Positions 34,501 through 42,235 of a DNA stretch of 64,000 bases are shown here, in pieces. Origin of the DNA: UBA4744 sp963717135. Its GTDB lineage: Bacteria > Actinomycetota > Acidimicrobiia > Spongiisociales > UBA4744. Within the stretch, counting starts at the first letter, position 1. Each line of letters opens with the position of its first letter. The DNA lies in NCBI GenBank assembly GCA_963717135.1, contig CAVQVN010000009.1, forward strand, positions 434,001 through 498,000, in the 5' to 3' direction. Both the position numbers and the translations under genes were made by a program. The notes under the pieces are model-generated. The model saw only the letters and a list, made by a program, of their open reading frames with translations. It did not search any database and was not told where the DNA came from.

Positions 34501-35722
34501 TTCCGTCGGGATCCGTCGAGGTGGTGACCCGTGTCCCATCGGGGCGTACCTCTTCATCCGGCGGCGGTGGTGGGAACTCACCATCCTCAGGCTCCCCTTC
34601 GGGAGGAAACAGCTCTGCGTCGGGCGGCGGGTACTCCTCGCTGCCCTCGGGGATCGTCTCCTCGTCCGGGCCGGTCGGCTCGGTGGTGTCGGGGGCGGGT
34701 CCGGTCGGGGTGTCCACCCCCGGTCCCGGCGGTGACGCACCACCGGCCACCGCGCTCCCCAGCCCGGTGCCGAGAGCGGCTCCGGCTCCGGCGGCAACGC
34801 CGCCACGTGAGGCATCGACGATCACGTCGGTTGCTCCGGGAGACTGGGCCCAGTCGATGATCGAACAATCCGCTCCACACTCCTGCCAGCCACCGTCGTC
34901 GGCCAGTACGGCCGAGGCGTCGAAGAGGTCGCGGAAGACCATCACCACGACCAGGATCAGCAGCATTCCGGCTGCAGCCGGCGGCGTAGCCGTTCTCGTC
35001 ACGAGCAGAAAGGCCAGGACACCGGCCGCTGCCGCCAGGACGATCTTGGTCGGCGTCGACACGACCTGCCAGGCCAGCAGCATGCCTGCCGCCGTCCCGG
35101 CCACGCCCGCCACCGTGCCTCCCAGGTGGGGAATGTCGCTCTGCTTGGCCGGCGCGAAGAGCCGGACCAGACCCATCAGCAAGCGGCTGACGACCTTTCC
35201 GAAGATCGCGGAAATCGGTGACGGAGCGGCCAGTAACAGGCCGACCGAGAGGATCCCGGCCACGGCAGGACCGATCAACACCGCGGCCACCAGGCTGATG
35301 GCTCCACCCCACAACAGCACCGCCCAGGCCGTGGTGCCTCCGGTGATGAACGTGTCGCGCAAGACCCGGGGAATCGAGGCAATCTCCTGACCCAGGCGCC
35401 GCCAACCTGCTTGACGCCCGTAGGCGAACAGGGAGAACACGATGGTCGACAGTATTCCCCAGTACATTCCACCGTTACGGAGCATGGCCAAGAACCCGCC
35501 CGTCGTCCCTACGCCGGCGACCGCGTTGTTGCCCTCGTAGCGAACGGCGATGATGTAGGTGTTGACTGCCCAGCCGATCACGAATCCGACGACGGCCATG
35601 ACGACCGTCCGAAGGATGTTCTGACGGATCCAGACGCGGATGGTCGCGACCAACCCTCCCCAGGAGAACTCGGTCTCGACCTTGCCGTTCACACCACCAC
35701 CCGATACATCTCGGTTGAACAT
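31556..35722 (-). CDS. 1388-aa polytopic membrane protein with PDG-rich tandem repeats
   Basis: The N-terminal 285 residues contain about eight hydrophobic segments (for example ILRTVVMAVVGFVIGWAV, AISLVAAVLIGPAVAGILSV, AAAGMLLILVVVMVF). A Pro/Glu-rich linker (about 325-385) leads to two tandem blocks of about 90 residues (390-570) made of PDGS/PDGT units. The remaining 800 residues are charged and helical with coiled-coil character (for example DEFKRTREQLANETDPARRA), and end at YEAAGNAVGGVYDYLKNMW. The repeats resemble those of large secreted or surface proteins, but no known domain is certain. ATG 35722 is the furthest start; GTG 35689, after GGTGGT, is an alternative. Co-transcribed with the zinc-ribbon gene. 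Function unknown. Confidence 0.75.
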   Translation of the reverse strand: MFNRDVSGGGVNGKVETEFSWGGLVATIRVWIRQNILRTVVMAVVGFVIGWAVNTYIIAVRYEGNNAVAGVGTTGGFLAMLRNGGMYWGILSTIVFSLFAYGRQAGWRRLGQEIASIPRVLRDTFITGGTTAWAVLLWGGAISLVAAVLIGPAVAGILSVGLLLAAPSPISAIFGKVVSRLLMGLVRLFAPAKQSDIPHLGGTVAGVAGTAAGMLLAWQVVSTPTKIVLAAAAGVLAFLLVTRTATPPAAAGMLLILVVVMVFRDLFDASAVLADDGGWQECGADCSIIDWAQSPGATDVIVDASRGGVAAGAGAALGTGLGSAVAGGASPPGPGVDTPTGPAPDTTEPTGPDEETIPEGSEEYPPPDAELFPPEGEPEDGEFPPPPPDEEVRPDGTRVTTSTDPDGTTVVSEERPDGSSTDTYTDPTTGRVTVVETRPDGSSVETTTWPDGSTSTVTVDAPATTSTPDTDAGDGLTPPVEEVRPDGTQVTTSTDPDGTSVVSEAHPDGSSTSTYTDPSTGEVTTVETRPDGSSVETTVRPDGSTTTTTVNPDGTFTTTVVDADGNETQSDLIPPRYREPLDTATTAAPGLEQDRIVDPERVAFGPDGTPLVDPETGRTLPVDTEGNVKYGDGWMTPEEAAQRIATDEGWNGARSAGQELVDEFKRTREQLANETDPARRAELDQRLNELTNKINESYAGKNILKGEGRTAVGADYDARLSEIYSRVDQDFINRLNEMGFTRGGRPWTLEDITEFRNAASRGTVGMDRDIGLNENRLRELMTELNQLPPNSPEAHRVTEQLAAEINRTKITVDYDKYTNHLSNEIARTNAELERLSGELANAAPGSAEAQRIQTDLDRLAGRPGELQSELSRVQAEGGGRGVVEISPSKWNDAAVSTYGRSFSDITGGDAEGAYQAVTQRHHQEAYGDKGVLSGEAERFDRGSAEQTASVSRVKAAENQHLADTGKITQGEAIQETARGYAKDINTKVEPHMAGNANVDPAKVDMVRRIGEVLEKVGTGEISPGKVDQALARAVPEVEGINLDKATRIVDSNFEGSLKSGQQRIGDVERVPTAGEPARTGEVERAEAGGSRIGGAFAKTSDLATIDHYTRQHIEAGKDPAEAVALATAQTAAGNAVMASGIADPRTSMAGGALLPGGMNNMLPDVAVENWVGTTYDAGSAAMQAVSDSFDSGQLDTRALDDFAQGVTEREGVDPFKGIGQASQLLGEEAARTDGGNLVTDMQRIIETGAGSEVLNESMSDFQQEVAAGKHGVALEGLDHLARIAGETIADPVETVGQFVDDVRNIVTHGVGDGYWEESWEHTKDVIEKTPLVGTVVDGYNQIASGLGDKGVVGFAEEMYEGGAALAGEAYEAAGNAVGGVYDYLKNMW
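34015..34565 (-). repeat. two tandem copies of about 280 bp inside the large gene
   Basis: The coding sequence for EEVRPDGT-x-VTTSTDPDGT through VETRPDGSSVETT occurs twice, one copy near 34290-34565 and the next near 34015-34285. Copies differ at scattered positions, so the duplication is not brand new. Smaller units of 10-12 residues built on PDGS repeat within each copy. Confidence 0.7.
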
Positions 35723-35764
35723 AGCGGACGACCGTGATGGTTGTACGTTGTACAGTGGTCGGCT

Positions 35765-36760
35765 GTGACTGAAGCATTACGACCCGCCAACCTCGACACC
35801 AAACAGCGAATCGCCGCCGTGCTGGTACTGGGGCTCTGTGCCACCTCAGTCGGTGCGCTCCTCGCGGATCTCTACGGACTGATGCCCATGGATCAGTTCG
35901 CTCGATGGGTGACAGGCCCGGGATTGCTGCTCCTGATCGCGCTGGCTTCCCGAACGGTCCCTTCCTACCAGAACCTCCAACGGCGGATTCGTCTCGGCGC
36001 CGTTGCCGGCGTTGCCGGAACGATCGCCTACGACGTGTTCCGGATCCCGTTTGCGCTCGCCGGGCAGCGAATCTTCGCACCGATCTTCAGCTACGGATTG
36101 CTGATCGATGGCGGAGGAATGTCCTCGCCATGGACCGACCTGCTGGGTTGGCTGTTCCATCTGTCCAACGGGGTGACGTTCGGGATCGCCTTCGCAGTGG
36201 TGATGGCCGGCCGCCATTGGGGATTCGGTGTCCTCTGGGGAGTGCTCCTGGAGGCCGTCGCCTTCCTCGGTCCTTTCACCGAGGTCTACGGTCTCACCGG
36301 CAAGTGGCTTTCTATTGGGATCGCGTTCGCCGCGCACGTCGCCTACGGCCTTCCCCTCGGGCTGATGGTGTTCAGGTTCACCACGACCGAACGATTTCTC
36401 AAACAGAACCTGCTCCGCCCGGCGCTCATCGTGCTGGGGGTCAGCGTGGTCGGCCTGACACTCTGGCACCGGCCGTGGTCTGATCCAGCCACCCTCGATC
36501 GAGCCCAGGAAATCGCCGCCGATGCCGGCCAACCCGTAGCCGTCGTCGTGGTCGAGCGCTTCCAGCCCGAGTGGTTGCGGGTCGAACCAGGCGAGTGCGT
36601 TCTACTGGTGAACGAATCGTCCGAGTCGTTCATTTCGGACTTCGGCGCCCTTCCGGCTGCCGATCGGGCCGAGTGGTGCTTCACTGATCCCGGTGTCGAA
36701 CGGATCAAACTCAACGACCGGCCGTACTCGGGCGGCTTCGTCTTCGTGAACGAACGGTAG
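35765..36760 (+). CDS. unknown membrane protein with C-terminal extracytoplasmic domain
   Basis: A 331-residue protein from GTG 35765. About seven membrane helices fill residues 15-235, among them IAAVLVLGLCATSVGALLAD, WVTGPGLLLLIALAS, TFGIAFAVVMAG and LLRPALIVLGVSVVGLTLW. The last 85 residues are soluble, beta-rich and hold two cysteines (EPGECVLLVN and RAEWCFTDPG); they resemble a cupredoxin-like fold without evident copper ligands. TACAGT lies 8 bases before the GTG, with no ribosome site, so the mRNA may be leaderless. Divergent from the 1388-residue gene. Function unknown. Confidence 0.68.
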   Translation: MTEALRPANLDTKQRIAAVLVLGLCATSVGALLADLYGLMPMDQFARWVTGPGLLLLIALASRTVPSYQNLQRRIRLGAVAGVAGTIAYDVFRIPFALAGQRIFAPIFSYGLLIDGGGMSSPWTDLLGWLFHLSNGVTFGIAFAVVMAGRHWGFGVLWGVLLEAVAFLGPFTEVYGLTGKWLSIGIAFAAHVAYGLPLGLMVFRFTTTERFLKQNLLRPALIVLGVSVVGLTLWHRPWSDPATLDRAQEIAADAGQPVAVVVVERFQPEWLRVEPGECVLLVNESSESFISDFGALPAADRAEWCFTDPGVERIKLNDRPYSGGFVFVNER

Positions 36761-36812
36761 GCCGACACAAGCGCTCCCTCCTTGCTGACGCCCGAGTAGG
36801 CTCGGACTCGGG

Positions 36813-38555
36813 ATGTCGGACCAAATCTGGATCACCGTCGATCAGTCCGTGCCGGTCGTCGACCGGGCGGGACAAACCACCATTGGCACCCTCGAGGCCG
36901 GGTCCACCCACCGCACGACCGGTTCCAACGAACACTGGTTCATGATCAGACTGGCGGACGGGACGACCGGTTTCGTCGCCCGCAAGCATGCCCGGATCGT
37001 CTCCGGACCACCCGGGGCTGCCCCTCCTCCGCCGGAGCCGACCACGCCCCAGCCGGTTGTTGCCGCTCCGGCGGCGGCCGATGCTCATGCAGCAGACAGC
37101 GCCCGGTGCCCCAACTGCGGCGACGCTTTGCAGGCGAGCGACCGTTTCTGCGGGACGTGTGGAGCCCCGGTGGCACCGCCGGAGCCGCCGGCCCAGGTCG
37201 AGCCGACCCCGCAGCCGGGCGCCCAACCTCCTAGTCAACCTCCTCCCCCATCATCGGCCCCAACCCCAACTCCCAGCCGGGGCGGTCGCGGATGGATCGT
37301 CTTCCTGGTGATCGTGCTGGTGGCCGGGGCAACCGGCTGGTACTTCTTTGTGCGCGACGATTCTCTGACCCTCGCCGAAGGTGAGGTGTTCCTCGAACCG
37401 GCCAACGATCCCGGTCCAGAAGTGTTCACCACCGAGCTCGACGTGCCGGATTTCCCGGACATCATCAATGCAGCTCCGGTCGTGGCGACGATCACGACCA
37501 CGATCACCACGACCGCCGCCGGCGAGACGACCACCACGGCCGGCGGGGCATCGCTCCCGACCGTCAGCGGCGGTGAGCCCGGCCTGTACGGCGGCACGCA
37601 GGACACCAGCCGCTGCGACCCCCAGCAGATGGCTCGCTTCCTCGTAGACAACCCCGACAAGGGGCGTGCCTGGATTCAAGGGATCAACGCCGATCCCAAC
37701 TTCCGGTGGAGTGGGGGCGACAGCCTCAGCGTCGACGACATCCCCGCCTTCCTGGCGGAGCTCACCCCGATCACGCTGGTGGCCGACACCCGGGTGACCA
37801 ATAACGGCTACCGAAACGGTGTGCCGACTCCCCGCCAGGCAGTCCTCCAAGCGGGGACATCCGTACTGGTCGACACATTTGGAGTGCCCAGAGCCAAATG
37901 CAATTGCGGCAACCCGCTCGCTCCGCCGATCGCTCAGACGGCAGCCGTCACCTACACGGGAAACCGGTGGGATAACTTCCAGCCGGAGACCACCGTCGTG
38001 GTACAGCCCTCCCCAGCGCCGTTGCCGGTGATCACTTTGGTCGACGTGTCGACCGGCGAGTTGATCGATCGCCCGATCGGAACAACAGGCACAGCCGATG
38101 TCCCGACCGGGATCACTTTGAGCAATCCTTTGGTCGACCCAACGGTGATCATCGCCACCACTTCGACGACCCTGGCGGTGGCCTCAACCACTACCGTCAC
38201 CAGCAGTACCACGGCGGCCACCACAACATCGACGACGGCACCGTCGGTACTCTCGTCGGGCGATTTCTGCACCGCCTTTGTCGAGTACGTGGCGATCGAT
38301 GAAGAGTGGAGCGCCCAGGGCACCGATTACGAATCCCTGCCCGGCTATCGGGAGTTCCTCCTTGGTGCCTTGACGGATCTTGCCAACCTGGCCCCCCCTG
38401 CCGTTGAAGCCGACTGGACGTGGTACCGGGACGAATATGCTCGCAATCCCGATGCCTTTCTCGAGGATGCCAGCCCGGAGATCCAAGAACGCTTCTTTCG
38501 GATGCTGGAGCATCTGGATACCGACTGCGGGCTCGACATCTTCGACGAGGGGTAG
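36813..38555 (+). CDS. SH3-like / zinc ribbon / membrane-anchored DUF6777 protein
   Basis: A 580-residue multidomain protein. Residues 1-65 look like a bacterial SH3 domain (ITVDQSVPVVDRAGQ, WFMIRLADGTTGFVARKHAR). A zinc ribbon has cysteines at 99, 102, 113 and 116 (CPNCGDALQASDRFCGTCG). A Pro-rich linker is followed by one membrane helix (161-180), then a Thr-rich linker and a DUF6777 domain (about 250-385) with GLYGGTQDTSRCD, NPDKGRAW and GVPRAKCNCGNPL. A second Thr-rich linker leads to a helical C-terminal domain with two cysteines. SH3 and zinc ribbon would be cytoplasmic and DUF6777 outside. Function unknown. Confidence 0.78.
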   Translation: MSDQIWITVDQSVPVVDRAGQTTIGTLEAGSTHRTTGSNEHWFMIRLADGTTGFVARKHARIVSGPPGAAPPPPEPTTPQPVVAAPAAADAHAADSARCPNCGDALQASDRFCGTCGAPVAPPEPPAQVEPTPQPGAQPPSQPPPPSSAPTPTPSRGGRGWIVFLVIVLVAGATGWYFFVRDDSLTLAEGEVFLEPANDPGPEVFTTELDVPDFPDIINAAPVVATITTTITTTAAGETTTTAGGASLPTVSGGEPGLYGGTQDTSRCDPQQMARFLVDNPDKGRAWIQGINADPNFRWSGGDSLSVDDIPAFLAELTPITLVADTRVTNNGYRNGVPTPRQAVLQAGTSVLVDTFGVPRAKCNCGNPLAPPIAQTAAVTYTGNRWDNFQPETTVVVQPSPAPLPVITLVDVSTGELIDRPIGTTGTADVPTGITLSNPLVDPTVIIATTSTTLAVASTTTVTSSTTAATTTSTTAPSVLSSGDFCTAFVEYVAIDEEWSAQGTDYESLPGYREFLLGALTDLANLAPPAVEADWTWYRDEYARNPDAFLEDASPEIQERFFRMLEHLDTDCGLDIFDEG

Positions 38556-38656
38556 GGTCGCCGTCGCCGGATGATTCAATCAGGGTGGGAAGTCTCCACG
38601 ACCCCAGCGCTGAATTCGGCGGGAGGAGTACCATCGCGCACCCTGCAAGGACCCGG

Positions 38657-39658
38657 ATGGCCTTCTCCCCCACACTCTTTCATCCCGAGCGCTATCACGG
38701 ACACCGGCGCCGCCCTCCCTTTTTTGAAGGCTGGTACTTCAAGTTGGTCGACGCTTCTGAAGCCGGCCGGTACGCAGTGATCCCGGGGATCTTCCTCAGC
38801 AAAGACCCGAACCGCCACCACGCATTCGTCCAGATCCTCGATGGGACTACAGGTGAGGCCACCTATCACCGTTATCCGGCCGAAGCCTTCCGGGCGGCCA
38901 CCGATGGGTTCGAGGTGGAGATCGGTCCGAATCGTTTCTCCGACCGGACGGTGGTCCTCGACATAGACGACGGCACGCGAATCGCCCGGGGAGAGATCCA
39001 GTTGGGGACTCCAACACCGTGGCCGGTCTCCCCGACCCGGCTGGGGATCATGGGCCCGTACGGTTGGGCACCGTGGATGGAATGCAATCACGGGTTGGTC
39101 AGCTTCGACCACACTCTCGAGGGCACGCTGGCCATCGACGGAAGGGAGATTGATTTCGGGGAGGGCCGGGGTTACACCGAGAAGGACTGGGGCAAAACGT
39201 TCCCGGCCGGCTACGTCTGGATGCAAACGAATCACTTCGAGACGCCGGGCACCAGCTTCGTCGCCTCGATCGCCATCATCCCCTGGATGGTGTCGGCCTT
39301 TCCCGGTTTCATCATCGGCCTCCGCCATCGCGGAAGACTGCACCAGTTCGCTACTTACACCCGGGCTCGGACCACCGATCTGCGGTTCACCGACGAAACC
39401 GTCCAATGGACCGTCGCAGATCGCCGGCAGCGGCTGCATATCAGGGCCGAACGGGCTCGCGGAGGATTGCTCTATGCACCCACTCGCCACGACATGGGCG
39501 ATCGGGTGGGCGAAACCATGCTCTCCCGCGTCGAGGTCACCCTGACCGACTCCCGGGGGAAGATCCTATTCGAAGAGGTCGGCCGAAATGCCGGCCTGGA
39601 ACTCCACGGAGACCTGGAACGGTTGCTGGCCCTCCAGATCGAGGAAGCCGCCAAGTAG
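38657..39658 (+). CDS. tocopherol cyclase-like protein (lipocalin-like fold)
   Basis: A 333-residue soluble protein from ATG 38657, with AAGGA seven bases upstream. Motifs RRPPFFEGWYFKLVDAS, HHAFVQILDG, GIMGPYGWAPWMECNHG and GRGYTEKDWGKTFP match the tocopherol cyclase family. Plant and cyanobacterial members close the chromanol ring of vitamin E, but many bacterial homologues lie outside tocopherol operons and their substrate is unknown. No prenyltransferase or homogentisate genes are seen here. An inverted-repeat element follows at 39674. Confidence 0.82.
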   Translation: MAFSPTLFHPERYHGHRRRPPFFEGWYFKLVDASEAGRYAVIPGIFLSKDPNRHHAFVQILDGTTGEATYHRYPAEAFRAATDGFEVEIGPNRFSDRTVVLDIDDGTRIARGEIQLGTPTPWPVSPTRLGIMGPYGWAPWMECNHGLVSFDHTLEGTLAIDGREIDFGEGRGYTEKDWGKTFPAGYVWMQTNHFETPGTSFVASIAIIPWMVSAFPGFIIGLRHRGRLHQFATYTRARTTDLRFTDETVQWTVADRRQRLHIRAERARGGLLYAPTRHDMGDRVGETMLSRVEVTLTDSRGKILFEEVGRNAGLELHGDLERLLALQIEEAAK

Positions 39659-39673
39659 GCAAAGCCGACCATC

Positions 39674-39730
39674 CCCGTTTTGGCGTCGAACTTACACCAC
39701 GGGCGGGGCAAGATTGACGCTAAAAACGAG
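39674..39730 (+). repeat. inverted-repeat element, copy 2
   Basis: Left arm CCCGTTTTGGCGTC, loop GAACTTACACCACGGGCGGG then GCAAGATT, right arm GACGCTAAAAACGAG, which is slightly decayed. The loop is identical to copy 3. It lies between the converging tocopherol-cyclase-like and PlsY-like genes. Confidence 0.85.
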
Positions 39731-39743
39731 GGAGTTCTGCTCG

Positions 39744-40439
39744 TCACTCCTCCGGCCGGTATTTGGCGCGGTTCATGGACGGGTGCCCGGAGCGGAGGAC
39801 GGCCATTGCTTCCTTGGCGTCGATCTCGCCGGACTTCTGCATCCGGGCCAGATCTTTGCTTACCGGCCAGAGAGCCGTCCACACCGCCAAGTTTACGACG
39901 AGGACGTAGACCAGAGCAGGCCAGTTCCCGCCTCGCCACCAGAACCATGGGATCAGCCACATCACCCCGGAGCCGTAGGCAATAACGACGTTTCGGACTG
40001 CCAGACCGGTGAGGACGCCCAGCCCGGTCACCACCGGGACGGCCAACCAGTCGAGTACCGCCAATCCACCAAGATACGGCGACATGCCGCCACCACCCCG
40101 GAACCGGTAGTAGACCGGATAGTTGTGCCCAATGACCGCCGCCGCCGCGACCAGGTACTGGTAGTCCTGATCGGGAAAGACCAGCTTGAAGACGAGGACG
40201 GGGACCGCCGCCTTGGCCATGTCCAGCAGGCCGGTCAGACATCCGTATCCCGGGCCCTTCTTCATCGAAACAAGCGTGGGGCTGGTGCGATTGACTCGGA
40301 GGGTTCCTTTGCCCAACTGGATGTCCACCCCGCTGAGGTCTTCACCGGGCAACACCCGGGCTCCTACGATCCGCGTGAATGAGATCGCGCCGACCAAGTA
40401 TCCGATGATCGCGGCCCCCAAACCGATCCAAGCGTTCAA
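39744..40439 (-). CDS. divergent PlsY-like glycerol-3-phosphate acyltransferase homologue
   Basis: A 231-residue membrane protein with about five helices. It keeps the overall PlsY plan: YLVGAISFTRIVG at the N-terminus, and GHNYPVYYRFRGGGGMSPYLG near the middle, which corresponds to PlsY GHxFPVxxxFKGGKG. The catalytic-loop lysine of GGKG is replaced (GGGG), and the GSGNxGATN motif is missing, with KGTLRVNRTSPTLV in its place. It may therefore act on a different acceptor or be inactive. The start is TTG 40439 with only a G-run upstream. A second such gene lies at 44167. Confidence 0.72.
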   Translation of the reverse strand: MNAWIGLGAAIIGYLVGAISFTRIVGARVLPGEDLSGVDIQLGKGTLRVNRTSPTLVSMKKGPGYGCLTGLLDMAKAAVPVLVFKLVFPDQDYQYLVAAAAVIGHNYPVYYRFRGGGGMSPYLGGLAVLDWLAVPVVTGLGVLTGLAVRNVVIAYGSGVMWLIPWFWWRGGNWPALVYVLVVNLAVWTALWPVSKDLARMQKSGEIDAKEAMAVLRSGHPSMNRAKYRPEE

Positions 40440-40581
40440 AAAAACCCCCGTGCGGATAGGTCTTCATGCTACTCAAAGTGATTGCAAATGCCACAGAAGG
40501 TGAACGGCCGATCCGACCGCGCAGTGTGAGTGGTAAGCGCGAAACCGGAGCTAATCTCACTTTGTCTGAAGAGGTAGGACC

Positions 40582-41172
40582 TTGAAACGAATGAGCACGC
40601 TGCTCCTGTCGACACTGCTGGTGGTAGTGACATCGTGTAGCTCCGGTGAAACCGAATCCACCACCGACACGATCGCCACGCTGGAAACCACCACGCCGAC
40701 GACCGCGGCGCAGAGCACCACAACGACGACCGAACCACCGTCGCTCGAGGAAGTCGCCCTCGACTTCACCCAGTGCATGCGCGACAACGGGATCGACATT
40801 CCCGACATTACTTTCGATGCCGACGGGCAGCCGGTGATCTCAGGTGCCCTGGCCGAGGAATTCGACCTGCTCGACGGCGAGTTTCAGACGGCGCTGTCGA
40901 ACTGTCGGGGCATCTTCGCTGAAGCCGGAGAAGGCGTCGAGCTGCAACTCGACCCGGAGCTGATCGCCGAGGTGACTGATCAACTCACCGAGTGGGCCAT
41001 CTGCATGCGCGACAACGGCGTCGAAGGATGGCCGGATCCGCTTCCCACGTTCTCGGGAACCGAGATCCCCTTCCCCATGGCCGAGATGGCCCAGGCGTTC
41101 AACGACCCCGAGTTCGCAGGTGCGATGGAAGCCTGCGAGGACCTGGTGGCGTTCCCCGGAATCGGCGGCTGA
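40582..41172 (+). CDS. lipoprotein with duplicated CMRDNG domain, first gene of efflux operon
   Basis: A 196-residue lipoprotein. The signal ends in VVVTSC (lipobox) and is followed by a Thr-rich linker to residue 53. Two copies of a short domain follow: FTQCMRDNGIDIPD with partner LSNCRGIF, and WAICMRDNGVEGWPDP with partner MEACEDLV. Each copy has one cysteine in CMRDNG and one about 45-55 residues later, suggesting a disulphide per copy. TTG 40582 follows GAGGTAGGA; ATG 40591 is the alternative. It lies one base before the adaptor gene of a MacAB-like exporter and is likely an accessory of that system. Confidence 0.78.
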   Translation: MKRMSTLLLSTLLVVVTSCSSGETESTTDTIATLETTTPTTAAQSTTTTTEPPSLEEVALDFTQCMRDNGIDIPDITFDADGQPVISGALAEEFDLLDGEFQTALSNCRGIFAEAGEGVELQLDPELIAEVTDQLTEWAICMRDNGVEGWPDPLPTFSGTEIPFPMAEMAQAFNDPEFAGAMEACEDLVAFPGIGG

Positions 41173-41173
41173 T

Positions 41174-42235
41174 GTGAAACGGGCTCTCGGCTGGCTGGCC
41201 GTCATCGTGTTGCTCGGTGCGGTGGGCGCCGGAGGCTTCTACGGCATCAACCGGCTGGTCGAACAGCAAGAAGAAGAGGAACCGGTCGAGAAACCCGAAC
41301 TCGTGACCCGCACCTTGACTCGCGGCGACCTGATCGAGTCCGAGACGCTGGAAGGTCGCCTCCGCTACCAGGACGGCGACGTCCTGTACAGCGCAACCGG
41401 CGGGGTCGTCACCTGGCTCCCGGAAGAAGGCGTCACCGTGGAGCGAGGGGGCACCCTCCTAGAACTGAACGGTGCCCCCGTCGTGCTCTTCTACGGCGAA
41501 CGGCCCGCCTGGCGGCCCCTGGCCGAAGAGGTCGCCGACGGGGCCGACATCGAGCAACTCAAAGAGAACTTGGTAGCACTCGGCTACGACACCGACGAGG
41601 AACTGACCATCGACGAGGAGTTCACCGACGTCACCGCGACCATCGTCGAAGATTGGCAAGCCGACCTGGGACTCGAAGAGACGGGCATCGTCGAACTCGG
41701 CCGGGTGATCTTCCATAAGGGCGCCGTCCGCATCAACCGGCTGCTGATCGAGGTGGGCGCCACGATAGCCCCGGGGGCACCGATCATCGAGACCTCCGGA
41801 ACCGACCGGGAGATCGTCGTGATGCTGGCCATCGACCAGCGCGAACTCGTCGAGGAAGGCGGCTCGACGGTGATCGTCTTGCCCGACGACACCGAAACCC
41901 CGGGCACCATCACCTCGATTTCCAACATCGCAACCGTCGATCCGGCCGCCGGTGGCCAGGTGGTGGAGATGACCGTCGCCTTCGACCGACCGGCCGACGC
42001 CGCCGAGTTCGAACTAGCCATTGTCGACGTCGAAGTGGTGTCCGAGCAGGTGCTCGACGCGCTGCTCGCCCCGGTCGAAGCTGTGCTGGCTCTCGCCGAA
42101 GGCGGCTACGCGATCGAAGTGGTCGACGGTGACACGACCCGGCTCGTCTCCGTGGAGCTGGGCAAGTTTGCCGAGGGGTTGGTGGAGATCACCGGCGACG
42201 TCCAGGAAGGCGACTTGGTCGCCGTTCCGCGATGA
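41174..42235 (+). CDS. periplasmic adaptor (MacA/HlyD-like) of ABC efflux system, peptidoglycan-binding type
   Basis: A 353-residue protein from GTG 41174, one base after the lipoprotein stop. One N-terminal membrane helix (LGWLAVIVLLGAVGAGGFYG) is followed by an acidic linker and an extracytoplasmic region. A lipoyl-like barrel half is seen at TRGDLIESETLEGRL, and a peptidoglycan-binding-type insert at DIEQLKENLVALGYD and TATIVEDWQADLGL. The C-terminal VSVELGKFAEGLVEITGDVQ is typical of efflux adaptors. Overlaps the ATPase gene by ATGA. Confidence 0.85.
   Translation: MKRALGWLAVIVLLGAVGAGGFYGINRLVEQQEEEEPVEKPELVTRTLTRGDLIESETLEGRLRYQDGDVLYSATGGVVTWLPEEGVTVERGGTLLELNGAPVVLFYGERPAWRPLAEEVADGADIEQLKENLVALGYDTDEELTIDEEFTDVTATIVEDWQADLGLEETGIVELGRVIFHKGAVRINRLLIEVGATIAPGAPIIETSGTDREIVVMLAIDQRELVEEGGSTVIVLPDDTETPGTITSISNIATVDPAAGGQVVEMTVAFDRPADAAEFELAIVDVEVVSEQVLDALLAPVEAVLALAEGGYAIEVVDGDTTRLVSVELGKFAEGLVEITGDVQEGDLVAVPR

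Noticed and set aside
40474..40564. Inverted repeat CAAAGTGA ... TCACTTTG upstream of the lipoprotein gene
   Set aside because: The eight-base arms are 75 bases apart; this is too distant for a simple operator and could arise by chance.
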